From the NCBI RefSeq assembly GCF_026210795.1, contig NC_089451.1, forward strand, positions 1,782,001 through 1,846,000: DNA of 64,000 nucleotides, written 5' to 3'. This document shows, piece after piece, positions 23,289-33,970 of the stretch. This DNA is from Rhizophagus irregularis (taxonomy: Eukaryota; Glomeromycota; Glomeromycetes; Glomerales; Glomeraceae). The first letter of the stretch is position 1. The number at the start of each line of letters is the position of its first letter. The translations under genes were made by a program, and so were the position numbers. The notes under the pieces are model-generated. The model ran no database searches. It was not told the origin of the DNA and saw nothing but the letters and a program-made list of their open reading frames with translations.

Positions 23289-23913
23289 GTTGAAAAATTT
23301 AAGGACAAATCTCGAATTGCGAACTTTATTGGTTTTAAGGTTCTTGATAACGATCCAAAGGAACTAATATACTATATATCTTGTGTTGCTGAATATGGCT
23401 TTGATCACATAATTATTTTTGGAGAGACAGATTATGGAATGATATTTTTAGATTGCTATGGCGGGTTTTTCAGTTGGATGATGAGAGTCAATTTTTATGT
23501 CCACTTGGGGATTCTCCCGAAGAAGCGCAAAAATATTCAACTGATGGAGTTGAGTTAGAATGGAGTTGTACGCGAGTATATTAGGAAACCTCAATGTATG
23601 TACTGTATGCAAAAAATTATTATGACGGCATTGTGTATTGATTATGTTATTTTGACTAATTTTTATTTATACTTTCTTTCAGATGTATATCCTGAAGCGA
23701 AAAAATTTATAACAATCTACAATGACAATCAGTTTCTAAATACTGTATACATCATTCGATATCAATTCTGTAAACAACATCGATGACCAATCAGCAAGAA
23801 CATTGGTGTACAACGAGATCAAATCCCTTCTCCCAAACATTAATGATGTAAATTTGCGTAAGAAAGCGTTCAGAGCTGAAAAATCTACGCACTATTTATG
23901 GGGATTGGAATAG
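23289..23913 (+). pseudogene. Remnant of a lineage-specific gene of unknown function
   Basis: An open stretch from 23289 reads VEKFKDKSRIANFIGFKVL, then DNDPKELIYYISCVAEYGF and HIIIFGETDYGMIFLDCYG, a compact alpha/beta-looking segment. The frame then shifts. A possible intron ends CTTTCAG at about 23682 and leads into DVYPEAKKFITIYNDNQ. A last piece (23782-23913) reads DDQSARTLVYNEIKSLLPN and ends in TAG. These pieces recall hypothetical proteins of arbuscular mycorrhizal fungi; no function can be given. Confidence 0.45.
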
Positions 23914-26511
23914 ATAGGATTCAAACTATCGTTTCGTTTATAACAATAACTTGCAGTATATTATTTTAAGCTGTGAGCCTGTGACTTGGACAAATATCAC
24001 GTGAGGAGTTTGTGAACTGAGTTCACGAGCGTCCTTGTCTTTGAAAAAATTTCGCGATGTTATTTTTAAAAAAAGGGAGTGAAGAAAACAAATTTAACTC
24101 CTCAAAGTAATTTTTTTTTTGAGCGAAACAATTAATAATTTGTCATCTATTAGCTATTAGCCAGCAAACTTTATGTTGAATAAGAAAATTTTAATCGTAT
24201 TTTACACACAAACAGTAATATATGTTGGAATAGATTCTCTTTATACATATTTTAATAATATTTTTTAAAAAAATTACATTTTATTGTTACAAAATACGCC
24301 CATAATTACATAAATAAATATAAATAAATAATTATTAAAATATTTCTATCTTTCAGAATAGTTTCATGAGTGTTCCTGCCAAAATAATCATAGGAAGAAA
24401 TATTGTGCCAAGAGTCCAAAGAGGGGTTTGACCGGCCTCTGTTTTTCATTTAGTGTGTTCACTGGAAGGGAATGATTCCTGTAAAGAATCACGAATTATA
24501 ACCCTGCATTAGTCTACTCGTCGACTCTAGTGATTAGATATAGAAAAAATTCGACATATTGATTCCATTACTTACATTATGTCTCTTTCCAAAAACAGTT
24601 CCAAAGATTCAAACACGTATTATATTATATTGGGAAGACAGATTCAAAGACTTCATTCTAGATTGCATGATAGGTTTTTTCTTAGGTTAAAGCGCTTTAC
24701 TACAAGATACGGTGGTGAGCAAAAATAATTGGAATCGATGGATACGAAAAATGGCCATATTTTCACGCATTTCCTCCATTTTCTCTTTCCAAAAAATAAT
24801 GCTCACCACTGTAATTGAACAACTGAATTCCAGGTTCTCTACTTCTTTTACAGATAAAGAATTCTACACATCAAAAACGAATTTCGAATTATTTCTTGAC
24901 ACAAGAATTTGTTGTAATTGGCATCCCTCTGAAGAAAGTGATACGGCTAATTGCAAGACTAGGAAAATAACAATAACATGATCATCTGTTCGAAAAATGT
25001 TGTGCCAGTCACCTTATCATTTGTTAACATCTATTATCAAAAGCAAAAGAGTTGGGAATTCATCAACATTCAGAATGTGATCAATGTAAACCCAGCGGAT
25101 AAAAGTGTTTCGCCTCACTTATTCAGCTTAGATACGAAATTCCTAAAGATATTGTTATGTTACGAAGTAAAAAAAAGAATATGAGCAACAATATCGTTTC
25201 ATCATCCCTAAGTGCCATTTTAATAATAAAGTCTACTATATATACGTGCTAAAATCTAAATCATTCCTTTCCGTTTTCTAATATACCAAAGGATCTATCT
25301 TTGAGAATCTTTCGGGCATGATTTTCATTGCTAATTCTATCATGAATCGACACACTCTTACTTTCATTTGTGATTACACATTGGAAATCTGTTTTGAATA
25401 AGGCAATGATGCTAAATTTCTATCCCATATGCCTGTTCATACCTGCGGCTAATATATGATATTTTTTTTCGATAACATTCAGTGAAACTGGGCAAAGACC
25501 ACGAATTTCTTCCATTGTACTCTCTGGTATCATGAAAATAGAAGATAATTAAATCAGATGAGTTACGACATAATTTTTAAATTACGCGAAGTGTAACTAC
25601 CTCTTGAGGTAATGAACGTTTTCACATCTTCGTTATCAACTTCTTCGTATCCTGAAGTAGAAAAAAGGATTAGTGATCCTCCAAAACTGGAAATATAATT
25701 TGATCCCTTGTCATCACATTGTTATAGTTCGTACTTGTGTTATGTATACGACAAAAAAGATCAAAGTAAAGTTGTAACTAGAACAAACTACCTCTTGATT
25801 CAGAAAGTCCATGCTTTTGATGTGGAGGAGTAAATAATTATTTGAATATTACTGTTGAGAGGAAGTGGCCGAGAAGTAGTAATCTATTTAGTTCGTTTGG
25901 CCATTACAGAGTAATATAAACAGACCAATTCAGAACAGATCGCAAAACGGCCATGGTCGGAAATTCAAATCTGTACTGTTTACAGTCAAACTTTTATATA
26001 ATGATATGTCGGGACATATATGAAATTTTTAGAAAATATCATTATATCAAAGTTATACCGATATTTATATGTCCTCATATATAGCGGGAAAATAAAATTT
26101 TATCGGTATATCAAGTTTTTAATAGTATATCGGTATGTATATCGAGGTTAGACTGTATATTAAAACTGTGTTTCAACCAAGTTTGTATAAATTCGTAAGA
26201 ACTTCATTTCCATTGCTATTTATACGAGTTAGCCTAGTATTTGCTGGCGTAGAAAACATAAGTGGACAAAACTCACCTCGTAGGCTTGCTTGGCTTATAT
26301 TTTTTACTTCGGATGAATAAAAATTAGAATGCGAAAAAAAAAACGTGCATTTAAACGCAGTAAGGGCACGTGACTAAAAAATGGGATGTGCTCTAGAAAT
26401 ATACCGTACGACCAAAACAAGGTGGGCTGAAAAAAAGAATATATATTATAATGACTTCGAATAAACATTTTTCACTATAGTTTTTTTACCCTATTACTCA
26501 TAGTTCCCCAT
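23914..26511. other. 2.6-kb stretch without a supported gene
   Basis: It contains the mariner MITE at 24710-24811. Short open frames at 24712-25184 and 26135-26320 show no family features and the first overlaps the MITE. At about 25990-26130 are imperfect inverted words (TATACCGATA and TATCGGTATA). Otherwise nothing recognisable. Confidence 0.5.
24710..24811. mobile_element. 102-bp Tc1/mariner-type MITE with TA target duplication
   Basis: The left end CGGTGGTGAGCAAAAATAAT and the right end, CAGTGGTGAGCATTATTTTT on the opposite strand, are inverted repeats of about 22 bp. TA lies directly outside each end (24708-24709 and 24812-24813). Size, CAGTGGTG-type ends and TA duplication fit a non-autonomous mariner. 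Confidence 0.75.
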
Positions 26512-27148
26512 GAAACGGACTGGTGCACCATTAACTGATAACGAAAAGTCGATGGTAATATCCATTTACAATTATTTTTCAGGGGTTAACTTTAAAACGG
26601 AGGACCATCAGAAGGTCAAATTACGCAAAGCAGGTTGCTGAGGCATTGGATATAGCTGAGAGTACAGTTGGAGTTGTGGTGGCGGACTGGAACAAATGTG
26701 GTGACAATACACTTACTTTTACGCCACATAAAACCCTAAATTGCAACCCGACGAAACATTTCAACAATTTTGCGTACAAAAATTCCAAATGCTAATTCAA
26801 ATGTACAAAGAAAAGGTTCCATTTTCTTATGTTAACATTGCAGAACAATATGAACATGAAGTTAGTTTTAACCCTCCTTACCATTGCGAACTCTAACCTA
26901 TTGAACCTATTGAAGCATTTGGTCAATTGTAAAGGCTGAAGTTGCGCGCTCAGGTCCACACTCAAACCTTTTATCTGTTAGGAATACACTTCTAAATGCA
27001 TTTAAGGAAAAAATTTCTTCTAAAGTTATAGTTGGGCTTTGGAGAAGTGCACTTAAAAACGCTAAAGGATATTTTGAGTCCGAAGAATTTGACGCTTATA
27101 GTAGTTCCGATGATGATCACGTGATATTAATATCTATATGTAATTAAA
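26512..27148 (+). pseudogene. Tc1/mariner transposase relic with internal deletion
   Basis: From MKRTGAPLTDNEKSMVISIY the start resembles the N-terminal helix-turn-helix of fungal mariner transposases, then frameshifted LGIAESTVGVVVADWNK-like words. The region then jumps to PPYHCEL and EVARSGPHPNLLSVRN-type sequence, the end of the DDE domain, and the acidic tail ESEEFDAYSSSDDDHVIL. The central catalytic part, about two thirds of the usual length, is absent and the rest has several frameshifts and stops, so it is dead. Terminal repeats could not be placed. Confidence 0.7.
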
Positions 27149-27530
27149 TAATAAAAAAATAAATTTTTTTATCAAACGTTATACTCCAGTCGTGTCTATA
27201 TCTTAAAAATAAAAAATAAAAAATAAAAATTTTTTTATCAATGCAGGTGGATGGAAATGCTTCGGCTGATCCTCCACGGTTCTTTTTATATTTCGCACCA
27301 GGGTGGCGCTGTCTTCGGGCGGTTTGATTATAGCGTAGTTTAGATAGCGTTTGGCTTTTTTTTTAATTAGTTCTTGTCTATCTTTCTGTAATCTTGTTCA
27401 CATGGATAATAAAAATAAAAAATAAAAAAATAAATTTTTTTATCAATGCTTTTTGCACCGGGCCATATTATTAATTAAGATTATTATTTTATCATAATTA
27501 TTATTCATAAATTATTTTAATAATAAATCA
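27149..27530 (+). mobile_element. Two truncated non-LTR-type insertions with A-rich tails
   Basis: AAATTTTTTTATCAA occurs three times (about 27163, 27226 and 27433). The segments between copies each end in a tail of AAAAAT units (about 27206-27225 and 27410-27432). Segments bounded by a repeated target and ending in an A-rich tail are what target-primed insertion of LINE or SINE 3' ends leaves. The second segment (27248-27410) is GC-richer than its surroundings. No coding domain remains, so the family is open. Confidence 0.4.
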
Positions 27531-27655
27531 CGTATACATTTATAAGAACGTAACGTATAGCATTTATAAGAACGTAACGTATAGCATTTATAAGAACGTA
27601 ACGTATACATTTATAAGAACGTAACGTATCCATATATAATAAAATAACGTATTTT
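27531..27655. repeat. Tandem repeat, 23-24-bp unit, about five copies
   Basis: The unit CGTATACATTTATAAGAACGTAA (or CGTATAGCATTT...) occurs four times nearly unchanged, with a fifth degenerate copy. The word TATAAGAACGT also makes up the inverted repeat near the start of the window. Confidence 0.85.
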
Positions 27656-27802
27656 GTTAGTCACATCTTTTCCAACAGAATAATATTTAGAGGCTGATCG
27701 ATTGAATCGCCGGTGGCTTCATCGTAAATGTGTAAAAAAAGCTATAAATACGTGAACAAATTTGACAATTAATACTTCTGAAATAAGTAAATAAAATCAA
27801 TC

Positions 27803-28273
27803 ATGAATAAATTATTTACCATCACATTTCTCTTTGTCCTTTTCACTACTTCATTATCTAGTATAATTCCTCGACAATTAGATCCTTTCAAACCATGTGA
27901 TATTACTAAAACTTATCCATTAACTATTACAACCCTTTCTTATTCTCCTAACCCAATCGTCGCTGGTGGAAATTTAATGCTCAAAATAGCAGGAACAACA
28001 CAAGTAGAAGTTCAACAAAAATCAACCTTAAAAATTCAAATGACATACCTTCCTTCTAAAACTCTTGATTTTTGCGACCTAGTTGCCTCGTACATTCCTT
28101 GTCCTATTTCCGTTGGTAAATTTAATTATACCGCTAATATTAAAGTACCTAACATTAATGTGATTATTAAATCGCTGATAAATTATAGTACTATAACAGT
28201 TACTCATAATACAGAGTTGACATGTTTAGTACAAATTCTGTATATTTATAGAATTTGTAATCACATGATCTAA
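27803..28273 (+). CDS. Secreted ML-domain (MD-2-related lipid-recognition) protein, 156 aa
   Basis: Residues 1-19 (MNKLFTITFLFVLFTTSLS) form a clear signal peptide. The mature part has the ML pattern: a Cys near residue 32, then YSPNPIVAGGNLMLKIAG, FCDLV, IPCPISVGKF and a late Cys in LTCLVQI. ML proteins are small beta-sandwich lipid binders (NPC2, fungal PG/PI transfer proteins) acting outside the cell or in the endolysosomal lumen. The segment after VPNI, where relatives have PPG-Y, is atypical and the last residues (YIYRICNHMI) look like read-through into spacer, so the end may be eroded or an intron near 28150 may be missed. Start context AATCATGAAT with TATAAATAC about 60 nt upstream (about 27740). 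It is the only intact-looking gene in the foreign block. Confidence 0.78.
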   Translation: MNKLFTITFLFVLFTTSLSSIIPRQLDPFKPCDITKTYPLTITTLSYSPNPIVAGGNLMLKIAGTTQVEVQQKSTLKIQMTYLPSKTLDFCDLVASYIPCPISVGKFNYTANIKVPNINVIIKSLINYSTITVTHNTELTCLVQILYIYRICNHMI

Positions 28274-29863
28274 TAAATCTGAACGACTGAACAGTGAATT
28301 TTTAGAAACGTCAGATTACTATTAGCACCATATAAAAAAAAATTTCTATGTACACTTAAAGATATAATATATTGTAATAAATTTGAATTTTGAAAGCCTG
28401 GATTTTAAAAATCCAAAATTTTTTGGTTACTTTGTGTACTCCATTGCGGGGTATCAGCAAAGTAAACCATTTTTGACCAAATTTGGTTTTTCCCCTTTCT
28501 ATTAACTCGTTAATACATCGTCACGAATGGGTATACAGTGGTGTTACAAAATTAAAAAATTGGAAACCTTTAGTAATTTTTCTATAATTAAGCTTATAAA
28601 GCAAATTTATATTTTTTTGCATAAAATACTTTATATTGTTAAAAAAATTTGTTTATTCGTAATTTTCCCATTTATCTTTGATAAAATTTGAGAAATTTCT
28701 AGTGAATTTGCATCCATTTTTTAGTTTATGAATTTCATGTCAAATTTTTCTTTAAAATCAACAATTTGTAGTTAATTTTCTCAAAAAGCAAAAAAGCACT
28801 CAGTATTCAAGTTTATTTTGCATTTTAGTTTAAGTAAACTACACACATTTTTGTAATTCGAACCATTTACTAGCATTTTTTACTATATACCGAAATTGTG
28901 ATAATTTGAAGAATAAAATTCTCATCATTTCATCATAAATGTTCTTTACTGCAAATTTTTGATATTTATTCTTTGGCGTTGTTCTTAATAATATTTGAGT
29001 ATTTTAAATTAAATCCAGTCCACCAATGTTTTATAAATGTAATTTAATTTTCTGTTATATTTTTTGATTTGAAATAAATAATTATTGAAAAAGATAATGA
29101 AGTGTTTATAACTTCAAACGATATCAAAAATGTAGCTTGCTTATTATACAATGTAAATAAACATGCATTTTTATCATGTAATATGCGTATGTAGCAGAAT
29201 AAATACGTACATCATAACAAAATATATATTCATCGTTACAGGATATATTTATCGTCACAAGATATATACATCCATCGTTACCTACAAATACATGAGGATA
29301 TCGTTATCAAAATATATACGTATTGTAGGTGTCTGCAAAACACCTGATGTCGTAACTACAATAGTATAATGTATGCTTGAATTTATCTACAATACTATCA
29401 TACTATCAATGAAGTTACCATGTTCTCTGTTTATATTTGTTTAACATGAGAATTTTTAATTCAGTAAATTAATTTTAGATCCGAGTTTAAAGAATTCAAA
29501 ATATACTAAATTCTTTATAGCTTGACTTGAAGGTGTATTAAGACATAAATGATTTTCTTTAAAATTTTTCCTATTTATCGTTCACGTTATTTTTTTTTTC
29601 TTGAATAGCTGGTCGATCATCCTAACTCTCTAAAACGGGTGGATTCATATAAGAAAAATATACTGCGTAAAATAATAACTAAAATCAAAAGATAAAATTT
29701 TTTTTGACTGAATTTATATCCTAACTAAAGAAATTTCTTTATAAATACGATCTCAAAAATATCGTCCAAATCTAAAATTTATCTTTTCCTTTTTTTTTCG
29801 TATATAAGTATTAGTTACTGGAGGAAAATTCCTAAATACCAATTAGTAGCCAGGTGATAAAAA
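28274..29863. other. AT-rich spacer returning to the GST array
   Basis: 28274-29160 shows nothing recognisable beyond one CAGTGGTGTTACAAAATT string at about 28540 that looks like a single mariner end. 29190-29300 has loose ATCGTTAC/GATATAT repeats. From about 29330 the sequence matches the spacer at 32990-33330, so the array resumes there, with promoter words at about 29668 and a TATA box at 29740-29747. Confidence 0.55.
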
Positions 29864-30508
29864 ATGATAATTCAAGTTTTTAGATACACTACATCCGCTT
29901 ACAGTCTTGTAATAATCTACGTCCTTAAAGAATTAGGATTATCTTACGAATTCATTCAACCAAGCAAGTAATTTCGAAGAAATAAAATCTCCAGAATATT
30001 TGGCTACCAAACATCCATTGTAGGCGATAAAATTTTTTTTTGAGAAACATCCTGATTTGAACTTTTCTTCTTTTTCTTTAATAGCGGAAGAATTCCTTCT
30101 CCCAACGATGATGGATTCTAAATTTACGAATCTTGTGTAATAGCCCGTTTAATATTTGATAAGTAACAAGTTATTCCTGTAATCCTGTGTACAAAGGTTG
30201 AACAATTCATTTCAGTAGAAACTTCTTATTATACTCAACTTCTGAGTAAATTTATTATGCAATTAATACATTTGAAACATCATGGTGGTAAACCTAATCT
30301 TAAAACTGTTAACGAAGCTCGTGAAGAACTTGATAAAACTATGAAAAATTATGGAGGATAAAGATTATTTAACTGGGGAATTTTCTTTAGCTGATCTTCA
30401 TATTCCTTTACTTTTTATGCTATTAACATTGCTGGTGAAGTCCTAATGTTTTTAGGTAGAAGAACATTAGCGAACGTAAATGTTGGAAAAAATATTATCA
30501 CTGAATAA
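29864..30508 (+). pseudogene. GST11, heavily degraded Phi-class-like GST
   Basis: The start MIIQVFRYTTS keeps Ser11 and LKELGLSYEF. After PS an extra base or codon change brings a TAA, and exon 2 has many stops and small deletions (for example in the ESRAI helix, the LDVYEKLLEG region and DLWNKRP). Intron ends GTAGGC and TTTAATAG are still present. All parts from start to CWKNI are in order, so this is an old dead copy rather than a fragment. Confidence 0.9.
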
Positions 30509-30651
30509 TATACGAAATTATTTTTTAAAAAAAATTGAGATAAATAGTTTTCTTCATTTATGTATATTTTACAAGCTGTAAGTGATGCGTATATTAATAA
30601 ATATATTTCTTTTACATTATCTGTTATATAAAGGTTTGATATTGTCTCAAG

Positions 30652-30971
30652 TAGAGACTGGATCCGTTATCCGTTTGAATTTTCAGTAAAATTGTAATTT
30701 AAAGTTACAAATAAGTGTTTGAAGCGAAAAATTTTGGAATAAATATTCTTTGCGGAATTGATGTTTTAGTCATAAAATTTATTTCGATTTTATATATAGC
30801 AATAGATTCGCTATACACAAATTACACTTTGGATATCCGTTATCCTAAATCAATGCAAAATAAATTTTAATTATAGATCATTACTACATTTAAATCTGCG
30901 GGTCACTATCTTTAAATCTGAACGATCTTCAAAATTATTAATATCCGTTCAAACAAAGGATCCAACCTCTA
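30652..30971. mobile_element. 320-bp hAT-type MITE with 8-bp target duplication
   Basis: GTCTCAAG stands directly outside both ends (30644-30651 and 30972-30979). The ends are inverted repeats, TAGAGACTGGATCC at the left and TAGAGGTTGGATCC on the opposite strand at the right (12 of 14 match). Inner ATCCGTT words repeat as subterminal motifs. There is no coding sequence. The duplicated copy of this spacer (about 34100-34140) lacks it. Confidence 0.85.
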
Positions 30972-31194
30972 GTCTCAAGTGATCATAATTGATCTTGTAC
31001 AGGCAGTCAGTACCGATTCTCAGAAGCAAACTTTTGTTTAGTATGTATGATTATGTAATTTTGACATTGTTTTGCATGTTCAAAAACCTGATACATTTTT
31101 TCAGGGCCGGAATTAGACTGTGCCCAATAAGGTAATAGATTTCTACCCGGCAATAACTAAAAAGGAACACTTTACAAACCTTTTTATGGTTTTG

Positions 31195-31474
31195 GTACGA
31201 AATCTCGAAAATCATTTGAACGACTGACACAAGACCGACAACAAAATCTTGACAAGTCAAAATCCCGACAAATCATTATACCGACAAGTTGATTATCCTG
31301 GCAATTTTATAAAATTTACCACATATAAACTAAATATTACATATTGCAACAAATTATTTTATTAGAACATCATTAGATTTACAAAATTGTCGATATAATG
31401 ACTTGTCGAGATTTTGGATTGTCGATATTTTGTTGTCGATCTTGTGTTAGTCGGTCGAGATTTTGATCGGATAC
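31195..31474. mobile_element. Fold-back element with arms of about 80 bp
   Basis: The left arm (about 31195-31285) carries CACAAGACCGACAACAAAAT, and the right arm (about 31385-31474) carries its inverted counterpart CACAAGATCGACAACAAAAT. Both arms are built from short GACAA/TTGTC units. The middle of about 100 bp is AT-rich. CCTTTTT occurs near both outer ends, a possible target duplication. The other duplication copy (about 34310) lacks it. Confidence 0.7.
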
Positions 31475-32079
31475 CCTTTTTGGTTATACGTACTGTATGT
31501 ATATTTAATACATATAAACTAGGAAACGGAGTCGAAGCGCTGTTTAAGGTTTTATTGTTGTATGTCGTCACATGTCAGATGGACAATCGGAATTCCGGAT
31601 GGACATTCGTATACCTTGCGAGTCCTTCGGACTAATTGCTTATTTTATTTTAGCATGAGAATTTTAAACGACATTTTTTCAAAGGGTTTTGATCGGTCGG
31701 CTATTTCATTTTTATTTGTATACTTATTCTTTTTTTGAATGGCTAATCAATCATTCTCACTGTATTCTTCCCAACTTATGATTAATCTTTCCCAATCGAT
31801 TTGTTTATGTCGGTAAATCTACAGCAGATCGGAACCGGGTGAATGAGAAATAGAAGAAGTACACTGCGTAAATGATATTATGGTTAGTTGATTTTTAAGA
31901 TTTTAAGATACAATTTTTTTTTTTTCTGAACTCAGATTCATTTTCCAATTAGGATAATTAGGATCAAATTTATTATAAATACGACCTCAAAAATATTTCA
32001 TCGAATTTTTTTTTTTAAAAAAAAAATTGATAAATATAGTACTAATAAACTTTTCTTTCGTAAAATCAACTCGTAAAAA

Positions 32080-32859
32080 ATGACTATCCAACTTTACGGA
32101 TTCTCTACATATGCTCAAAGTCTTGTAATAATTCATGTCCTTAAGGAATTAGGATTATCTTATGAAGTCATTCAACCAGCTAGTCTTGAAGAAATGAAAT
32201 CTCCAGAATATTTAGCTACTAAGCATCCTTTGTAAGTGAAAAAAACATTTCTCTGAAGAGCGTTAATATATATAAATATATATACGTATTAGAACATCAC
32301 GAGTTACTGATTTGAGCTTTCCTTCTCTCTCTCTCTTTTTTTTTTCTTTAACAGCGGGAAAATGCCTATTCTCAACGATGACGGATTCCAAATTTACGAA
32401 ACTCGTGCAATAGTTCGTTATTTGGTACATAAATATCAAGGAACCAAAACTTCTAACGTTCTTATTCCTTCTGATGTACAAAAAGCCGCTTTGGTAGAAC
32501 AATTCATTTCTGTAGAGGCCAATTATTATAATCAACCTCTAGCTAAAATGCTTACGCAATTAATATTAGCGAAAAAACTAGGCAATGAACCTGATCTTAA
32601 AATTGTCAACGAAGCTCGCGAAGAACTTGATAAAAATTTAGATGTTTATGAAAAATTATTGGAGGGTAAAGATTATTTAACTGGGGAATTTTCTTTAGTC
32701 GATTTTCTTCATATTCCTTCCACTTATTATGCTTTTAAAGCCGGTGAAGGTGAATTATGGAATAAACGTCCTAATGTTTCTAGATGGTGGAAGAACATTA
32801 GTGAACGTGAAAGTTGGAAAAGTATTGTCACTGAATATAAACTAGATGAAGTTGTTTAA
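32080..32859 (+). CDS. GST12, Phi-class-like GST with Tyr at the catalytic position (218 aa)
   Basis: Exons 32080-32231 and 32355-32859; intron 32232-32354 is the longest of the array (123 nt) and ends TTTAACAG instead of AATAG. The N-terminus is MTIQLYGFSTYAQSLVIIH, so residue 11 is Tyr, where every other copy has Ser. FGKMPIL, ETRAIVRYL, LDVYEKLLEG and FSLVDFLHIP follow; SLVD replaces SLAD. The frame is intact and ends LDEVV. Promoter words CACTGCGTAAATGA at about 31862 and TATA at 31974-31981. Tyr is the catalytic residue in Alpha, Mu, Pi and Sigma GSTs, so an altered mechanism is possible; loss of activity is the alternative. Confidence 0.92.
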
Positions 32860-33332
32860 TCCGTTTGGTTATAATGTTGTATATCTAGTATGGCAATTAT
32901 AATAGTTATTTAAACATTCAATCAATCTTATACGAACAAATTTTGTTACAATTGAAATAAAACACTCTGATGTCGTAACTACAATAATATAAATAAAATT
33001 TTGTATGCTTTAAATTTATCTATAATACTACCAAGTTAATGTTCTCACATTCATCATTATTTATTGCATATATTTGTTTAGCATGAGAATTTTTAATTCA
33101 GTAAATTAATTTTAGATCCGAGTTTAAAGAATTCAAAACATAATACACCTTTTTTCAAGCTAAGCTATACAGTAAATAATTTAGTAAGACATAAATGACT
33201 TTCTTTAAAATGTTTAGTCGGACATCCTATTTAACGTTCGTTATTAGTTTTTTTTTCTTGAATAGCTGGTCGATCATCCTAACTAAAAAATATGTTATCT
33301 TTAGAATGGGTGAGTTTAGATAAGAAAAATAT

Positions 33333-33741
33333 AAGAAAAATTAAGTGAACATCGGTGACGAAGTCATGTGATATAACGGGAAGATCAATGTTCGAAATGT
33401 TTTTTTGCTTTACATAAAATAAATAAATCTCATATGGCGTATATGAGTATATGACGTATATTGAATATTTTAAACATTTTTAGTTTAGTATTTTTATGTA
33501 TATATAGACGCATTTATTTTCGATGTAGACAGATACCAACAGATACCAACAGATAAATAACGTTTTGATAAATAAAAGTTTTACTAATAATTTGTTTGAT
33601 TAATGGTAATTTATAGTTAAATTGCGTTTATTTATTTTTGCGTCAATTATCTTTATTTATATTTATTCGCATACATATACCTTCTGCTTACCATAATTAA
33701 TTTTCGTTTATCTTAATAAACATTAAAGAACTGACTCTGAC
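33333..33741. mobile_element. 409-bp insertion of unknown type
   Basis: Found by comparison: in copy 1 the promoter reads AAGAAAAATATACTGCGTAAAA without a break, here about 409 bp separate AGAAAAATAT from ACTACGTAAAAT. The insert begins with a GC-richer 60 bp (GGTGACGAAGTCATGTGAT, then ATGTTCGAAAT) loosely like the A and B boxes of a tRNA-derived SINE, but this is weak. It ends TAAACATTAAAGAACTGACT. Confidence 0.45.
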
Positions 33742-33780
33742 ACTACGTAAAATAATAACTAAAATCAAAAGGCAAATCTT

Positions 33781-33970
33781 TTTAGAAAGATTATTTAACT
33801 GAGGAATTTTCTTTGGCTGATCTTCATCATATTCCTTTTGCTTTTTATGCTATTAGCATTGCTGGTGAAGTTGATTTATTGAATAAGCATCATAATGTTT
33901 CTAGATGGTTGAAGAACATTAGAGAACGTCAATATTAAAAAATATTGTCACTGAATATAAATTAGTATAA
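33781..33970 (+). pseudogene. GST13, 3' remnant of a GST gene
   Basis: Promoter sequence (ACTAAAATCAAAAGGCAAAT) joins directly to the end of exon 2: KDYLTEEFSLADLHHIPFAF, then SIAGEVDLLNKHHNVSRWL, a stop at the usual CWK position, and the common tail. Everything from the TATA box through LEGKD is gone. Confidence 0.9.

Larger units (their letters stand above)
29330..32860 (+). repeat. Segmental duplication, copy 1 (GST11 + GST12)
   Basis: This block aligns in order with 32990-35833: the spacer with TGATGTCGTAACTACAAT, the promoter, GST11 versus the GST13 remnant, the 3' flank with GGTTTGATATTG, the spacer CCAATAAGGTAATAGATTT, and GST12 versus GST14. Differences between copies are insertions (30652-30971, 31195-31474 in this copy; 33333-33741 in the other) and a deletion in GST13. 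Confidence 0.8.

Noticed and set aside
24712-24981. 89-codon frame as a gene
   Set aside because: It begins inside the mariner MITE and has no family features.
28538-28570. CAGTGGTGTTACAAAATT as a mariner terminal repeat
   Set aside because: Only one end is visible; no inverted partner or TA pair could be found downstream.
29163-29369. 68-codon plus frame
   Set aside because: It covers loose ATCGTTAC/GATATAT repeats and has no coding features.
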